Assembly: GCF_029504655.1 (NCBI RefSeq)
Contig: NZ_JAQFIL010000001.1
Coordinates: 5,895,001 to 5,959,000, forward strand
Direction: 5' to 3'
DNA: 64,000 nt
Origin: Catalinimonas alkaloidigena
Lineage (GTDB): Bacteria; Bacteroidota; Bacteroidia; Cytophagales; Cyclobacteriaceae
The position numbers were made by a program, and so were the translations under genes. Below, in pieces: positions 53,936 to 62,853 of this stretch. The notes beneath the pieces were generated by a model. It saw only the letters and a list, made by a program, of their open reading frames with translations, made no database searches and had not been told where the DNA came from. How positions within the stretch are numbered: position 1 is the first letter of the stretch; every line of letters starts with the position of its first letter.

Positions 53936-56635
53936 ATGAAAATGAAAAATATTCTACTACCCATAATATTCTGCACCTGTTCTCTTTATGCATCTGCAAA
54001 AGAAAACATTTCAGAAAAGACAAGCCCCAAACACAGGATTGAGGCAAATACAAATAATGAAACAGGCGTATGGTTAGAAGCTGAATGCGCTTCAACCCTA
54101 GGAGATAAGTGGCAAAAGCTATCCAGTTCTTCTGCCTCCAGTGGTTCTTATATCAGTATCAAAGACGGACATAACAGCACCGGCTCAGCACCTTCAGCCA
54201 GTCAGGATATTGCTTCTTTTAGCTTTAATACCGCAACTGCCGGTAGCCATAAGCTCTACGGACGTATCATGGCTGAGAGTGGAGGAGATAACTCTTTTTA
54301 TGTGCGTATTAACGGTGGCAGCTGGAATCAATGGTCTGTTAAACCGCAAAGTGGATTTGTATGGCATTCATACTCCGATCCCGTTGAGCTGAAAGCAGGA
54401 ACAAATACTATTGAGGTGAGCTATCGTGAAGATGGCACCCTGCTCGACAAGTTTTTTATTAGCATGGACGGTTCTACGCCTTCTGGCACAGGTAGCGCTG
54501 CCATCAACTGCGGAGGTGAAAGTATCAGAAATGAAGCCCCTAAAGTAAGCATAAGCGGTTTGCAAAACCTTACCCTGCCTACCAATAGCACGTCTCTTAC
54601 CGCTCAGGCCTCTGATGCAGATGGCAGTATTTCATCTTATAAGTGGGAGCAGGTAAATGGCCCTACCCAGGCTAAGTTGAGCAATACCAGCTCTGCTACT
54701 GCAAAAGTAGATGGCCTACAGGAAGGTTCTTACACTTTCAAAGTCACTGTAACTGATGATCAGCAGGCTACAGCCTCCGAACAGCTACAACTTACAGTAG
54801 AAGGAGAATCAGAAGCCGTTGAAGCCCCTGCAGATGAAACAGGCGTATGGTTAGAAGCTGAATGCGCTTCAACCCTAGGAGATAAGTGGCAAAGACTATC
54901 CGGTTCTTCTGCTTCCAGTGGTTCTTATATCAGTATCAAAGATGGACATAACAGTACCAGCTCAGCACCTTCAGCCAGTCAGGATATTGCTTCTTTTAGC
55001 TTTAATACCGCTACTGCCGGTAGTCATAAGCTCTTCGGACGTATCATGGCTGAGAGTGGAGGAGATAACTCTTTTTATGTGCGTATTAACGGTGGCAGCT
55101 GGGATCAATGGTCTGTTAAACCGCAAAGTGGATTTGTATGGCATTCATACTCCGATCCCGTTGAGCTGAAAGCAGGAACAAATACTATTGAGGTGAGCTA
55201 TCGTGAAGATGGCACCCTGCTCGACAAGTTTTTTATTAGCATGGACGGTTCTACGCCTTCTGGCACAGGTAGCGCTGCCATCAACTGTGGTGATGTAGAA
55301 ATTGGTAATCTTTCTCCCTCTGTAGATGCAGGGGATAACAAAACCTTAACTTTGCCTGATAATAGCATTACCTTAAAAGCTCAGGCCTCTGATGCAGATG
55401 GCAGCATTTCATCTTATAAGTGGGAGCAGGTAAATGGTCCTACCCAGGCTAAGTTGAGCAATGCCAGCACTGCTTCGGTTAAAATCAATGAGCTGAAAGA
55501 AGGTAAGTATACTTTCAAGGTTACAGTGACTGACAATGAAAAAGCTACCGCATCTGATCAGCTGCAACTTACAGTAGAAGCAGAAGCCGTTGAAGCCCCT
55601 GCTGATGAAGTATCAGATATTGTAATCAAGAATACTATCAATTTAACCAGTGATAAAAAGATAAATAACAACTGGTTAATCGGCAGCCATACGCGTATCA
55701 CAAGCTCAAATGGAGCAGTTATTAAAATTGATGGATCCCGTATACAAGGAGGATTAGTACTTAATGGGGTAACTGATGTAATCATTGAAAATGTTACCAT
55801 TGATATTAATGCGGAACGTAACTTTGTCACTGGCATCTGGCTGGAAGAAACCAGGAATGTGATCATCCGCAACTGTAGATTTATTAACAGCAAAAAATCC
55901 ATCGCTGACCCTGACTGGACACTGCATGGTATCAATGCTCGTAATATCAAGTTCATCAAAGTACTCAACAATTACTCTGATAACTGCCAGCTAAAACTGA
56001 ACGGCGGAAACTATAGTGCGGAGGATGTGGTAATCTCAGACAACTACATCAGAGAAGTAACCCAGATGGGTATATCTGTAGTAGCGCAGCCAACCAGTGG
56101 ACGTGTAGTGATGAGAAATATCACGATTGAGAGAAATACCATGGAAAAAATAGACAATCATGGTATATATGTAGGGGTTGATCATGGAAAAGGGGAATAT
56201 GGTGCTCCTACCATAGTAGAGAATATCGTGATCGTAGACAACAACATGAATGAAATGGCTTTCTTAAACAGTAGTCAGAGATCTAAAGGCATCCTGGTAA
56301 ATGGAACCAAGGAGTCTAAAAACATCAGGATTGAGAATAATAAGGTCTCTACTCCAACCAACTTTGATAAGCAAATCATGGGTATACAGATTAAGTGTAC
56401 AGATGGAGGCCATACCAAAAACCTGAAGATATCAGGAAATGAGGTGTCAGGCTTAAGTAGCTTTGGTATATACTTAGAAGGGACGAGCGGACTTGACATA
56501 TCCGATAACTACTTCAAAGAGGGAAGAGGTATTGTGATCAAGAGCAGTGCGGATGGAGAAGTATACGATAACTACTTTACCAACACCAATGGTCAGGTAA
56601 GAATTGAAAGCTCTTCTGATGTTACAGCAGAATAA
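53936..56635 (+). CDS. Secreted protein with two WLEAEC carbohydrate-binding-like modules, two PKD-like modules and a beta-helix domain
   Basis: The protein has 899 residues and a signal peptide ending LYASA (about 22). Two near-identical WLEAEC...NC modules (about 45-195 and 300-452) each contain DNSFYVRINGGSW and SYREDG-x-LLDK. A PKD/REJ-like domain follows each (LTLPTNSTSLTAQASDADGS; LTLPDNSITLKAQASDADGS). The C-terminal half (about 560-895) is a right-handed beta-helix (VIIENVTIDINAE, NVIIRNCRFIN, VVISDNYI). No T9SS sorting domain is visible at the end (RIESSSDVTAE), unlike its neighbours. It could therefore be periplasmic, exported otherwise, or have lost its tail. The architecture fits a glycan lyase, epimerase or hydrolase of beta-helix type, but no active site can be named. 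It follows the double-Ig gene by 27 bp. Confidence 0.83.
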   Translation: MKMKNILLPIIFCTCSLYASAKENISEKTSPKHRIEANTNNETGVWLEAECASTLGDKWQKLSSSSASSGSYISIKDGHNSTGSAPSASQDIASFSFNTATAGSHKLYGRIMAESGGDNSFYVRINGGSWNQWSVKPQSGFVWHSYSDPVELKAGTNTIEVSYREDGTLLDKFFISMDGSTPSGTGSAAINCGGESIRNEAPKVSISGLQNLTLPTNSTSLTAQASDADGSISSYKWEQVNGPTQAKLSNTSSATAKVDGLQEGSYTFKVTVTDDQQATASEQLQLTVEGESEAVEAPADETGVWLEAECASTLGDKWQRLSGSSASSGSYISIKDGHNSTSSAPSASQDIASFSFNTATAGSHKLFGRIMAESGGDNSFYVRINGGSWDQWSVKPQSGFVWHSYSDPVELKAGTNTIEVSYREDGTLLDKFFISMDGSTPSGTGSAAINCGDVEIGNLSPSVDAGDNKTLTLPDNSITLKAQASDADGSISSYKWEQVNGPTQAKLSNASTASVKINELKEGKYTFKVTVTDNEKATASDQLQLTVEAEAVEAPADEVSDIVIKNTINLTSDKKINNNWLIGSHTRITSSNGAVIKIDGSRIQGGLVLNGVTDVIIENVTIDINAERNFVTGIWLEETRNVIIRNCRFINSKKSIADPDWTLHGINARNIKFIKVLNNYSDNCQLKLNGGNYSAEDVVISDNYIREVTQMGISVVAQPTSGRVVMRNITIERNTMEKIDNHGIYVGVDHGKGEYGAPTIVENIVIVDNNMNEMAFLNSSQRSKGILVNGTKESKNIRIENNKVSTPTNFDKQIMGIQIKCTDGGHTKNLKISGNEVSGLSSFGIYLEGTSGLDISDNYFKEGRGIVIKSSADGEVYDNYFTNTNGQVRIESSSDVTAE

Positions 56636-56710
56636 TACAGTACTCACTTGACAATCATGCTTAGCTGTTTCAATAAGACAGATTAACAACAGCTAATGAT
56701 CAACTTACTT

Positions 56711-56749
56711 GTCCTACTCTTCTCCTCAAAAGAGGAAAAAGAGTAGGAC
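56711..56749 (+). terminator. Intrinsic terminator after the beta-helix/CBM protein gene
   Basis: GTCCTACTCTT (56711-56721) pairs with AAGAGTAGGAC (56739-56749), with an inner CCTC/GAGG stem. TTTTTTATT follows directly. It lies about 75 bp past the stop at 56635. Confidence 0.88.
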
Positions 56750-56829
56750 ATTTTTTATTGTACCCATACAACCTTTTGACTGCTTACAGTCGCCTTTGCC
56801 TTAAGCTGCATGCTATACACCATACATTT

Positions 56830-56950
56830 CCGGTTTGTGGAGCCCCTCCAGGCCGGACACTAACCGGGGCATACATGCCGTGGACTTGTGCGGGGCACCC
56901 CGTGCCGCCGTGGCCCGCCGTGGCGACTGCCGGTCCCACAGCCCACTTTC
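56830..56950. other. GC-rich structured island in AT-rich intergenic DNA
   Basis: This stretch of about 120 bp is clearly GC-rich while its surroundings are AT-rich. It folds into several inverted repeats: CCGGTT (56830) with AACCGG (56862) enclosing GGAG/CTCC; GGCATACATGCC (56868-56879); and GGGGCACCCC (56892-56901). A direct duplication CCGCCGTGGC follows (56905-56914 and 56915-56924). The open frame across it (56758-57009) has no recognisable protein character. It could be a small structured RNA, a REP-like element, or a relic of foreign DNA. The rest of the interval 56636-57131 holds only the terminator above and the leader of the next gene. Confidence 0.5.
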
Positions 56951-57131
56951 AGGAAATATACCGTAGCATAGTTGCATACTATTACTTCCCTATCACCTTT
57001 CGTTCTTAGCTCCCGGAAGCTTCACAGCTTAGCAGTAACAAAGAATTGGTATTACACTATATTTTTATAGGATTCCTTCTCCTAAACCCATCCTTTTTAT
57101 TATTTTAATAGAAAGATTTTTTATTCTGCTT

Positions 57132-58622
57132 ATGAAACTCCCCCGAATACAAATAAGCGTGGCTATCCTATTTTTTTCCGGAAGTGCTCATGCGCAGTTT
57201 ACAGACTCCTTACAGTTGAAAATAGGCACAACAGCCACTGTAGCTACCCAATCTTATCAACCCCTCTGGCTCATAGCAGGTCGTTTTGGTACCATCGCGG
57301 ATAGACATGCAGACCTGTCTACGCATATAAGGGTTTCCAATAAACATACATACCGCGCCAAAAGCCCTCTCTATCATTATTTTCTTGAGAATAATGAAGT
57401 GCCCGATCTATACCTCTCCTATGCACTGGATGTGTACAATCATAATCACCTGGGCGAAACTTTCATTCAGGAGGGAAATGTTACGTTAAACTATAACCAT
57501 TGGCAGATAAGGGCAGGCAGATACGAAGAAATTCTGGGAGAGATTAACCCCGAGCTTTCCAGCGGCTCTTTAGGCGTAAGCGGAAATGCCCTACCGGTTC
57601 CTAAAGTAAGCCTGTCTGTAAGAGAATATACCGATGTTCCGCTTACCTATGGCTGGGTACAGTTTAAGGGGCTCTTCAGTCATGGATGGATGGGAAAAGA
57701 AAGACTAGTACCCAACACCCTTCTACACGAAAGAAACCTCTACCTGAGAGTAGGGCGTAAGCCATTCCATGCATACGCAGGCTATAATCGTTTTGCGATA
57801 TGGGGAGGAAAGCATCCCGACTCCGGTCAGCTGGACAATTCCTGGAATGCCTTTAAGACAGTGGTTATGGGCAGACCCATAGATGATGCCCGCCCTTATA
57901 CCGAAGCCAAAGAAGGGCGTCTGGGAAACCATCTGGGATTTATGGACTTTGGTTTTTCTTTTGATTTCCAGGAGCTCTCCCTTAGCTTTTATCATCAGAT
58001 CCCTTTTGAGGACCGCTCTGGCATCAAACCGCTGACCAACCCTGACAAGCTGATGGGAGTATCTATCATCAACCATGCAGAAAACACAAATTTCTCAGCC
58101 CTTACCCTGGAATTCGTAGATACCCGTTACCAAAGCGGAGACGTGAAGTCGGGGCATGATAACTATTATAATAACAGATTGTATACGAATGGATGGACTT
58201 ATAGAGGACGAATCATAGGCACTCCTCTTTTTGTAGACCGAAACAAAGCAGCGATTTATCTGCAGGAAGACATCGTAGATGCGGAACGCTGGGTGGTAAC
58301 TAACAATAGAATCCGGGCATTCCATATGGGCATAAAAGGACAAATGTTACCCACTTTACACTTTCGTACGCTGGCTACCTATACTGAAAACTACGGTAAT
58401 TACTTTAACGGAGGGCAGTTTACACCCTACAAAATACAGTGGTATTTTTTGCAGGAGCTGGTTTTTTTACATAAAGCATGGACCTTCACTACTGGCTTAG
58501 GATTTGATACCGGTCAGCTCAGTGATAATTTTGGTCTGTCCCTTGGAATAGAGTATCACCTGAATAGTCTCTCAAAGAGCGTCAGCAGGCTCAGACAAGC
58601 TTATCCCAAAATAAGCCCTTAA
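57132..58622 (+). CDS. wzi: Capsule assembly protein, Wzi family (2)
   Basis: The protein has 496 residues and a signal peptide ending SGSAHAQ (about 22). It aligns by eye along its length with the Wzi gene at 26770: (Q/Y)F-(T/F)-DSL near the start; GRYEEILGE versus GRREQTLGV; SSGSLGVSGNA versus STGSLAISQNI; GHDNYYNNRLYTNGWTYRGRIIG versus the equivalent with ALYRSGWTYMDRIIG, shown here as DNYYNN and GWTY. It is a predicted outer-membrane beta-barrel that binds capsular or extracellular polysaccharide. It lies outside the main biosynthetic operon, next to the secreted glycan-binding proteins. It may hold the same polymer or a related one. Confidence 0.83.
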   Translation: MKLPRIQISVAILFFSGSAHAQFTDSLQLKIGTTATVATQSYQPLWLIAGRFGTIADRHADLSTHIRVSNKHTYRAKSPLYHYFLENNEVPDLYLSYALDVYNHNHLGETFIQEGNVTLNYNHWQIRAGRYEEILGEINPELSSGSLGVSGNALPVPKVSLSVREYTDVPLTYGWVQFKGLFSHGWMGKERLVPNTLLHERNLYLRVGRKPFHAYAGYNRFAIWGGKHPDSGQLDNSWNAFKTVVMGRPIDDARPYTEAKEGRLGNHLGFMDFGFSFDFQELSLSFYHQIPFEDRSGIKPLTNPDKLMGVSIINHAENTNFSALTLEFVDTRYQSGDVKSGHDNYYNNRLYTNGWTYRGRIIGTPLFVDRNKAAIYLQEDIVDAERWVVTNNRIRAFHMGIKGQMLPTLHFRTLATYTENYGNYFNGGQFTPYKIQWYFLQELVFLHKAWTFTTGLGFDTGQLSDNFGLSLGIEYHLNSLSKSVSRLRQAYPKISP

Positions 58623-58668
58623 CCCCTGGCATGCCTTTGCCCCTACTACATGATGTGATGAATACTGC

Positions 58669-60021
58669 TTATGGGCAAAGAATAGCCCTGGAAGCAAACA
58701 GTGACTTGTGCCAGCTCAACCAAAAGCCCAAGTGAGAGCTCCCTCCTTTGTTAGGAAGCAATGCCGGCACATGAGGGATACCCACACTGATATGCTTCCA
58801 CATCCATGCTACTCCCGTCTGTAAACCGTAGGCGGCATCATATTCCAGCGGTATGGCAAGCCTTCCCCATGACTCCAGCTCGATAACGGGCACCCCACTC
58901 ACTTTCCAGGATTGATGTAATTTTACTTCAGCCTGCTGCCAGGTATGCAAATTTATCTCTGTGGTAAAAAAAAGAGAGAGATTCTTCCTTACCACCACCA
59001 TCTCTCCTCTAAACCTGAAGGGCAGACTCAAAGATAGCCGCTCGTATTCTTTTGTCATACTTAGAATTTCGGAAATACTGTCCTGTATTGCTATAGGGCT
59101 CGCAACTTCATCTATTAAGTGGTCCAGTTCAATGCGCCGATTAGTTTCTTTATTTATGCCATAATAGTGTAATGACTTCGGTGAAAACCCAATCCTTCCC
59201 CAATCCAGCAGACTGATGCCTGCCTGTTCTATGTGCCATTTTTTCTTATTCAATGGTGCATGCTTACTTTGCCATTGCAGGCCAAAATCAATACCCAGCC
59301 CGATAGCCTGTGGTTTCCAGAAGGCGGACCAGTTTTCATTGGCTGAATAGCCCGGGCTGTAGCGAGCATCCCATCGGTAGGCATGGACATAGATCACATT
59401 AGAATCCCTGAGCTCATAATCCATATAGGGAAAATGCATTTGCAGTACCCCATTGCCAAGAAGAAGATGCAGGCTGCTCCCTATATACCAGCTACCTAAA
59501 CGGTTTTCTGCCATGAGATAGGCATAGCTGAAATGCAGATCCTCCCATTGTGTGCTGTTTAATTTAGCATGTACCCCCACCCGCTCTCTTTCATAGGTAC
59601 TTTCATCGGAAAATTCGGTAATGATATCACGCGCGAAAACCGCTGCGGTAGACATCTGTGCCTGCCAGCGATACTGAATCCCCAGGGCCAATCTGGTCCT
59701 GTCGTTCAGAACAAAGCTCATGGATGGCCCCTGAAGCTTAAGCCAGCTATGCTGCGTTGCTGTGCTTTTGAAATCAGTGCTGGCATACAGTAAGGAGCCA
59801 TTCAGACTAGGGTATAACAAATGACTGCGCCAGTCTGCCCCCAGTCCTGCCACTCCCCAATCAGCTTCTCCATCAGGAAGAAAAAGCGCTGCCGGCTGCT
59901 CGCCTACTCTTAACACTCCCTTGGGGCGCAAAGCAAACTGACCGCTAAAGGACTGCGCGCAGACAGGAGTGACAAAAAATGACATGTCCCATGCTAGAAG
60001 GAGTAGTAGGAAAGCACGCAT
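58669..60021 (-). CDS. Predicted outer-membrane beta-barrel protein (DUF5723-like), function unknown
   Basis: This 450-residue protein has a signal peptide ending TPVCAQ (about 23). The mature sequence alternates aromatic and polar residues in strand-length stretches (LHFSYAYLMAENRLGSWYIG; HISVGIPHVP), as in outer-membrane barrels. The opening pattern, with a reference to a shape such as LRPKGVLRVGEQPAALFLPDG, resembles the DUF5723 group of Bacteroidota proteins, but the match is by eye. The gene is convergent with Wzi (2), with 46 bp between stops. Upstream on the same strand is the Cys-repeat gliding-type protein gene, 252 bp away. No enzymatic motif was seen. Confidence 0.5.
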   Translation of the reverse strand: MRAFLLLLLAWDMSFFVTPVCAQSFSGQFALRPKGVLRVGEQPAALFLPDGEADWGVAGLGADWRSHLLYPSLNGSLLYASTDFKSTATQHSWLKLQGPSMSFVLNDRTRLALGIQYRWQAQMSTAAVFARDIITEFSDESTYERERVGVHAKLNSTQWEDLHFSYAYLMAENRLGSWYIGSSLHLLLGNGVLQMHFPYMDYELRDSNVIYVHAYRWDARYSPGYSANENWSAFWKPQAIGLGIDFGLQWQSKHAPLNKKKWHIEQAGISLLDWGRIGFSPKSLHYYGINKETNRRIELDHLIDEVASPIAIQDSISEILSMTKEYERLSLSLPFRFRGEMVVVRKNLSLFFTTEINLHTWQQAEVKLHQSWKVSGVPVIELESWGRLAIPLEYDAAYGLQTGVAWMWKHISVGIPHVPALLPNKGGSSHLGFWLSWHKSLFASRAILCP

Positions 60022-60273
60022 AGTTTGACGAAAAAAGCTATTCTACAAGTAAGAGTCTACAGAACCCTACACAAAAAGGAAAATATATCTGACTTCTAAA
60101 AGCCTGAACTACTAAAACCTTAGCATTACATTCATTTGCCTGACCAGAAGTATAATCAGGCTGGCTCTTATAGTATCTTCATAAGGTACAAAAAAAAGTT
60201 TAATTCACACAATAACATTAAGCAGTCTTCTGAGGGAAAAGAGCAGTAGCTATAACTACGGTTATCATACTAC

Positions 60274-62853
60274 TTACCTCACCAGACTTATACTCCCCTG
60301 ATACTTTCTTATTTCTCCGTCCATAAATTCGACTTCTATTTTGTAGACAAAGGTAGAGGGAAGAAGAACTTCACCATGCATCCTACCATCCCACCAATAG
60401 TCCTGAGCATTTATATCAAAATTAGAAGCATGGTATACCAGCTCACCCCAGCGGTTGTAAATTATATATTGCCTGACCTGCCTTACCCGGGCGGATCTGC
60501 CAAATAGCTCAAACCTATCGTTCAGGCCATCTCCATTCGGACTGAAAGCATTAGGAATATAGACTGTATTTTCAGCGCAGGACTGGTTAAAGTCCGGATC
60601 ATTGGGTGCCATGCATTCTCCGCAGTCATCCAGTACGGATGTGCCATTCACGACTCCGGCGCAGTCGGTACAACTCTGGTTAAACTCAGGATCGTCTGGG
60701 GCTAAACACTCTCCACAATCATCCAGCACCGATGTGCCGTTCACGACTCCGGCACAATCAGTACAACTCTGATTAAACTCCGGATCATTTGGTGCCATGC
60801 ATTCTCCACAATCATCCAGCACCGATGTACCATTGACGACTCCGGCACAATCAGTACAACTCTGATTAAACTCCGGATCATTTGGTGCCATGCATTCTCC
60901 ACAGTCATCCAGTACGGAAGTGCCGTTTACTACCCCGGCACAGTCCGTACAACTCTGGTTGAACTCAGGATCGTCAGGCGCTAAACACTCCCCGCAGTCA
61001 TCCAGCACCGATGTACCATTGACGACTCCGGCACAGTCGGTACAGCTTTGGTTGAACTCAGGATCATCTGGTGCTAAACATTCTCCGCAGTCATCCAGCA
61101 CCGATGTACCATTCACGACTCCGGCACAGTCGGTACAACTCTGGTTGAACTCAGGATCGTCGGGTGCCAAACACTCTCCGCAGTCATCCAGCACCGAGGT
61201 GCCGTTCACGACTCCGGCACAGTCCGTACAACTCTGGTTGAACTCAGGATCATCGGGTGCCATGCATTCTCCACAGTCATCCAGTACGGAAGTGCCGTTC
61301 ACGACTCCGGCACAGTCAGTACAGCTTTGGTTGAACTCAGGATCGTCAGGGGCTAAACATTCTCCGCAGTCATCCAGTACGGAAATGCCGTTCACCACTC
61401 CGGCACAATCAGTACAACTCTGGTTAAACTCAGGATCATCGGGCGCCATGCATTCTCCGCAATCATCCAGCACCGAGGTGCCGTTGACCACTCCGGCACA
61501 GTCGGTACAACTCTGGTTAAACTCAGGATCGTCGGGTGCCAAACACTCTCCGCAGTCATCCAGCACCGATGTGCCATTCACGACTCCGGCGCAGTCGGTA
61601 CAACTCTGGTTAAACTCAGGATCGTCTGGGGCTAAACACTCTCCGCAATCATCCAGCACCGAGGTGCCGTTCACGACTCCGGCACAGTCGGTACAGCTTT
61701 GGTTGAACTCAGGATCGTCTGGCGCCATGCATTCTCCGCAATCATCCAGCACCGAGGTGCCGTTGACCACTCCGGCACAGTCGGTACAGCTCTGGTTAAA
61801 CTCAGGATCATCGGGTGCCAAACATTCTCCGCAGTCATCCAGCACTGAGGTGCCGTTCACCACTCCGGCGCAGTCGGTACAGCTCTGATTAAAGTCCGGA
61901 TCGTCGGGTGCTAAACATTCTCCACAATCGTCCAGTACGGAAGTGCCGTTCACTACCCCGGCACAGTCGGTACAACTCTGGTTGAACTCAGGATCGTCGG
62001 GTGCCAAACACTCTCCGCAGTCATCCAGCACCGATGTACCATTGACAACTCCGGCACAGTCGGTACAACTCTGGTTGAACTCAGGATCGTCAGGGGCTAA
62101 ACACTCTCCACAGTCATCCAGCACCGATGTGCCATTCACGACTCCGGCACAGTCCAAGCTTACTGAGGAGATGGCACAGACGGCATCTATCTCCGGCCCC
62201 AGGGTTGACTCCGCGAGCCCTCCTCCTCCATCACTGATGGAAATGGCATCAAACAATAAGGTCTCTGCTGCATAACCCGGCAAAACAATATCTATGTCAA
62301 ACCCATCAGATCCCAGGACATTTCCCACATCATAATAGCCATCCATGTCCGCATCGGTAATACCCAGCATTTGTAATTGCGATTCGGTAAAGGCATTGGC
62401 GGGCCTCAGCGCCAGCCTGCTTAATTCCGCTGAGCCTACTTCAAAAATCCACAGATCGTCAGTGGCATCTCCGGAATTGGTAAGCAGGTTATTGGTAAAA
62501 GCCAGTTTTAAATTTCCGTTCTCCCCCAGGAAGACAAACTCAGTCAGACTCGGAAAGGCGCCTGTCCAGTCACTCACCCCCAGTGCGGCGGAAGGGTCCA
62601 AGCCACTAAGGCTCCCCCCCGGACTATACTCCAGCACTTCATCGGCAAAAGTAATTCCCTCCCCACACCTTGTACAACCATCATTGGGCAGCGCCTGACA
62701 GTCATTATCTTCACAGTCAATGAGCCCGTCACCATCATTATCTATCCCATCGGCACAGCCTATAGAAGTATTCTCCTGAGCCAATATCCGGCCCGGCAAA
62801 GTCAGCAGGATCAGGAGAGTGAAGTGTAGTAATAAGTGTTTATACTTGAGCAC
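60274..62853 (-). CDS. T9SS-secreted protein with 17 Cys-rich 31-residue repeats and gliding-motility-type C-terminal domain
   Basis: The protein has 859 residues and a signal peptide ending GRILAQ (about 26). A calcium-loop-like segment follows (DNDGDGLIDC, then DNDC). A middle domain of about 175 residues carries EFVFLGENGNLKLAF. Residues 234-760 are 17 tandem copies of a 31-residue repeat, opening DCAGVVNGTSVLDDCGEC and closing FNQSC(T/A), each with four cysteines. The C-terminus (IPNAFSPNGDGLNDRFELFG...YNRWGELVYH...WDGRMHG) is the type B T9SS / gliding motility-associated domain. DCAG/DDCG repeats are known in marine Bacteroidota surface proteins, where they probably form disulfide-stabilised stalks. 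No catalytic role is visible. Confidence 0.87.
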   Translation of the reverse strand: MLKYKHLLLHFTLLILLTLPGRILAQENTSIGCADGIDNDGDGLIDCEDNDCQALPNDGCTRCGEGITFADEVLEYSPGGSLSGLDPSAALGVSDWTGAFPSLTEFVFLGENGNLKLAFTNNLLTNSGDATDDLWIFEVGSAELSRLALRPANAFTESQLQMLGITDADMDGYYDVGNVLGSDGFDIDIVLPGYAAETLLFDAISISDGGGGLAESTLGPEIDAVCAISSVSLDCAGVVNGTSVLDDCGECLAPDDPEFNQSCTDCAGVVNGTSVLDDCGECLAPDDPEFNQSCTDCAGVVNGTSVLDDCGECLAPDDPDFNQSCTDCAGVVNGTSVLDDCGECLAPDDPEFNQSCTDCAGVVNGTSVLDDCGECMAPDDPEFNQSCTDCAGVVNGTSVLDDCGECLAPDDPEFNQSCTDCAGVVNGTSVLDDCGECLAPDDPEFNQSCTDCAGVVNGTSVLDDCGECMAPDDPEFNQSCTDCAGVVNGISVLDDCGECLAPDDPEFNQSCTDCAGVVNGTSVLDDCGECMAPDDPEFNQSCTDCAGVVNGTSVLDDCGECLAPDDPEFNQSCTDCAGVVNGTSVLDDCGECLAPDDPEFNQSCTDCAGVVNGTSVLDDCGECLAPDDPEFNQSCTDCAGVVNGTSVLDDCGECMAPNDPEFNQSCTDCAGVVNGTSVLDDCGECMAPNDPEFNQSCTDCAGVVNGTSVLDDCGECLAPDDPEFNQSCTDCAGVVNGTSVLDDCGECMAPNDPDFNQSCAENTVYIPNAFSPNGDGLNDRFELFGRSARVRQVRQYIIYNRWGELVYHASNFDINAQDYWWDGRMHGEVLLPSTFVYKIEVEFMDGEIRKYQGSISLVR
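60574..62154 (-). repeat. 17 tandem 93-bp repeats with no length variation
   Basis: The array spans 1581 bp, exactly 17 x 93. Protein variation is confined to a few sites (L/M before APD, D/N, E/D, T/I), while silent positions vary more freely (GTG/GTA, GAC/GAT). So the repeats are older or less homogenised than the 1044-bp array. The periodic composition also leaves a long antisense open frame (60890-61888), judged an artefact. Confidence 0.93.

Noticed and set aside
56758..57009. 83-codon open frame across the GC-rich island
   Set aside because: The island is better explained by its inverted repeats. The translation has no recognisable domain, and composition shifts abruptly inside the frame.
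60890..61888. 332-codon open frame on the plus strand opposite the Cys-repeat gene
   Set aside because: It is an exact antisense shadow of the 93-bp repeat. The repeat length is a multiple of three, so one stop-free antisense unit makes the whole array open.
60574..62154. CRISPR-like array
   Set aside because: The 93-bp units are contiguous coding repeats without spacers, and no cas genes are near.
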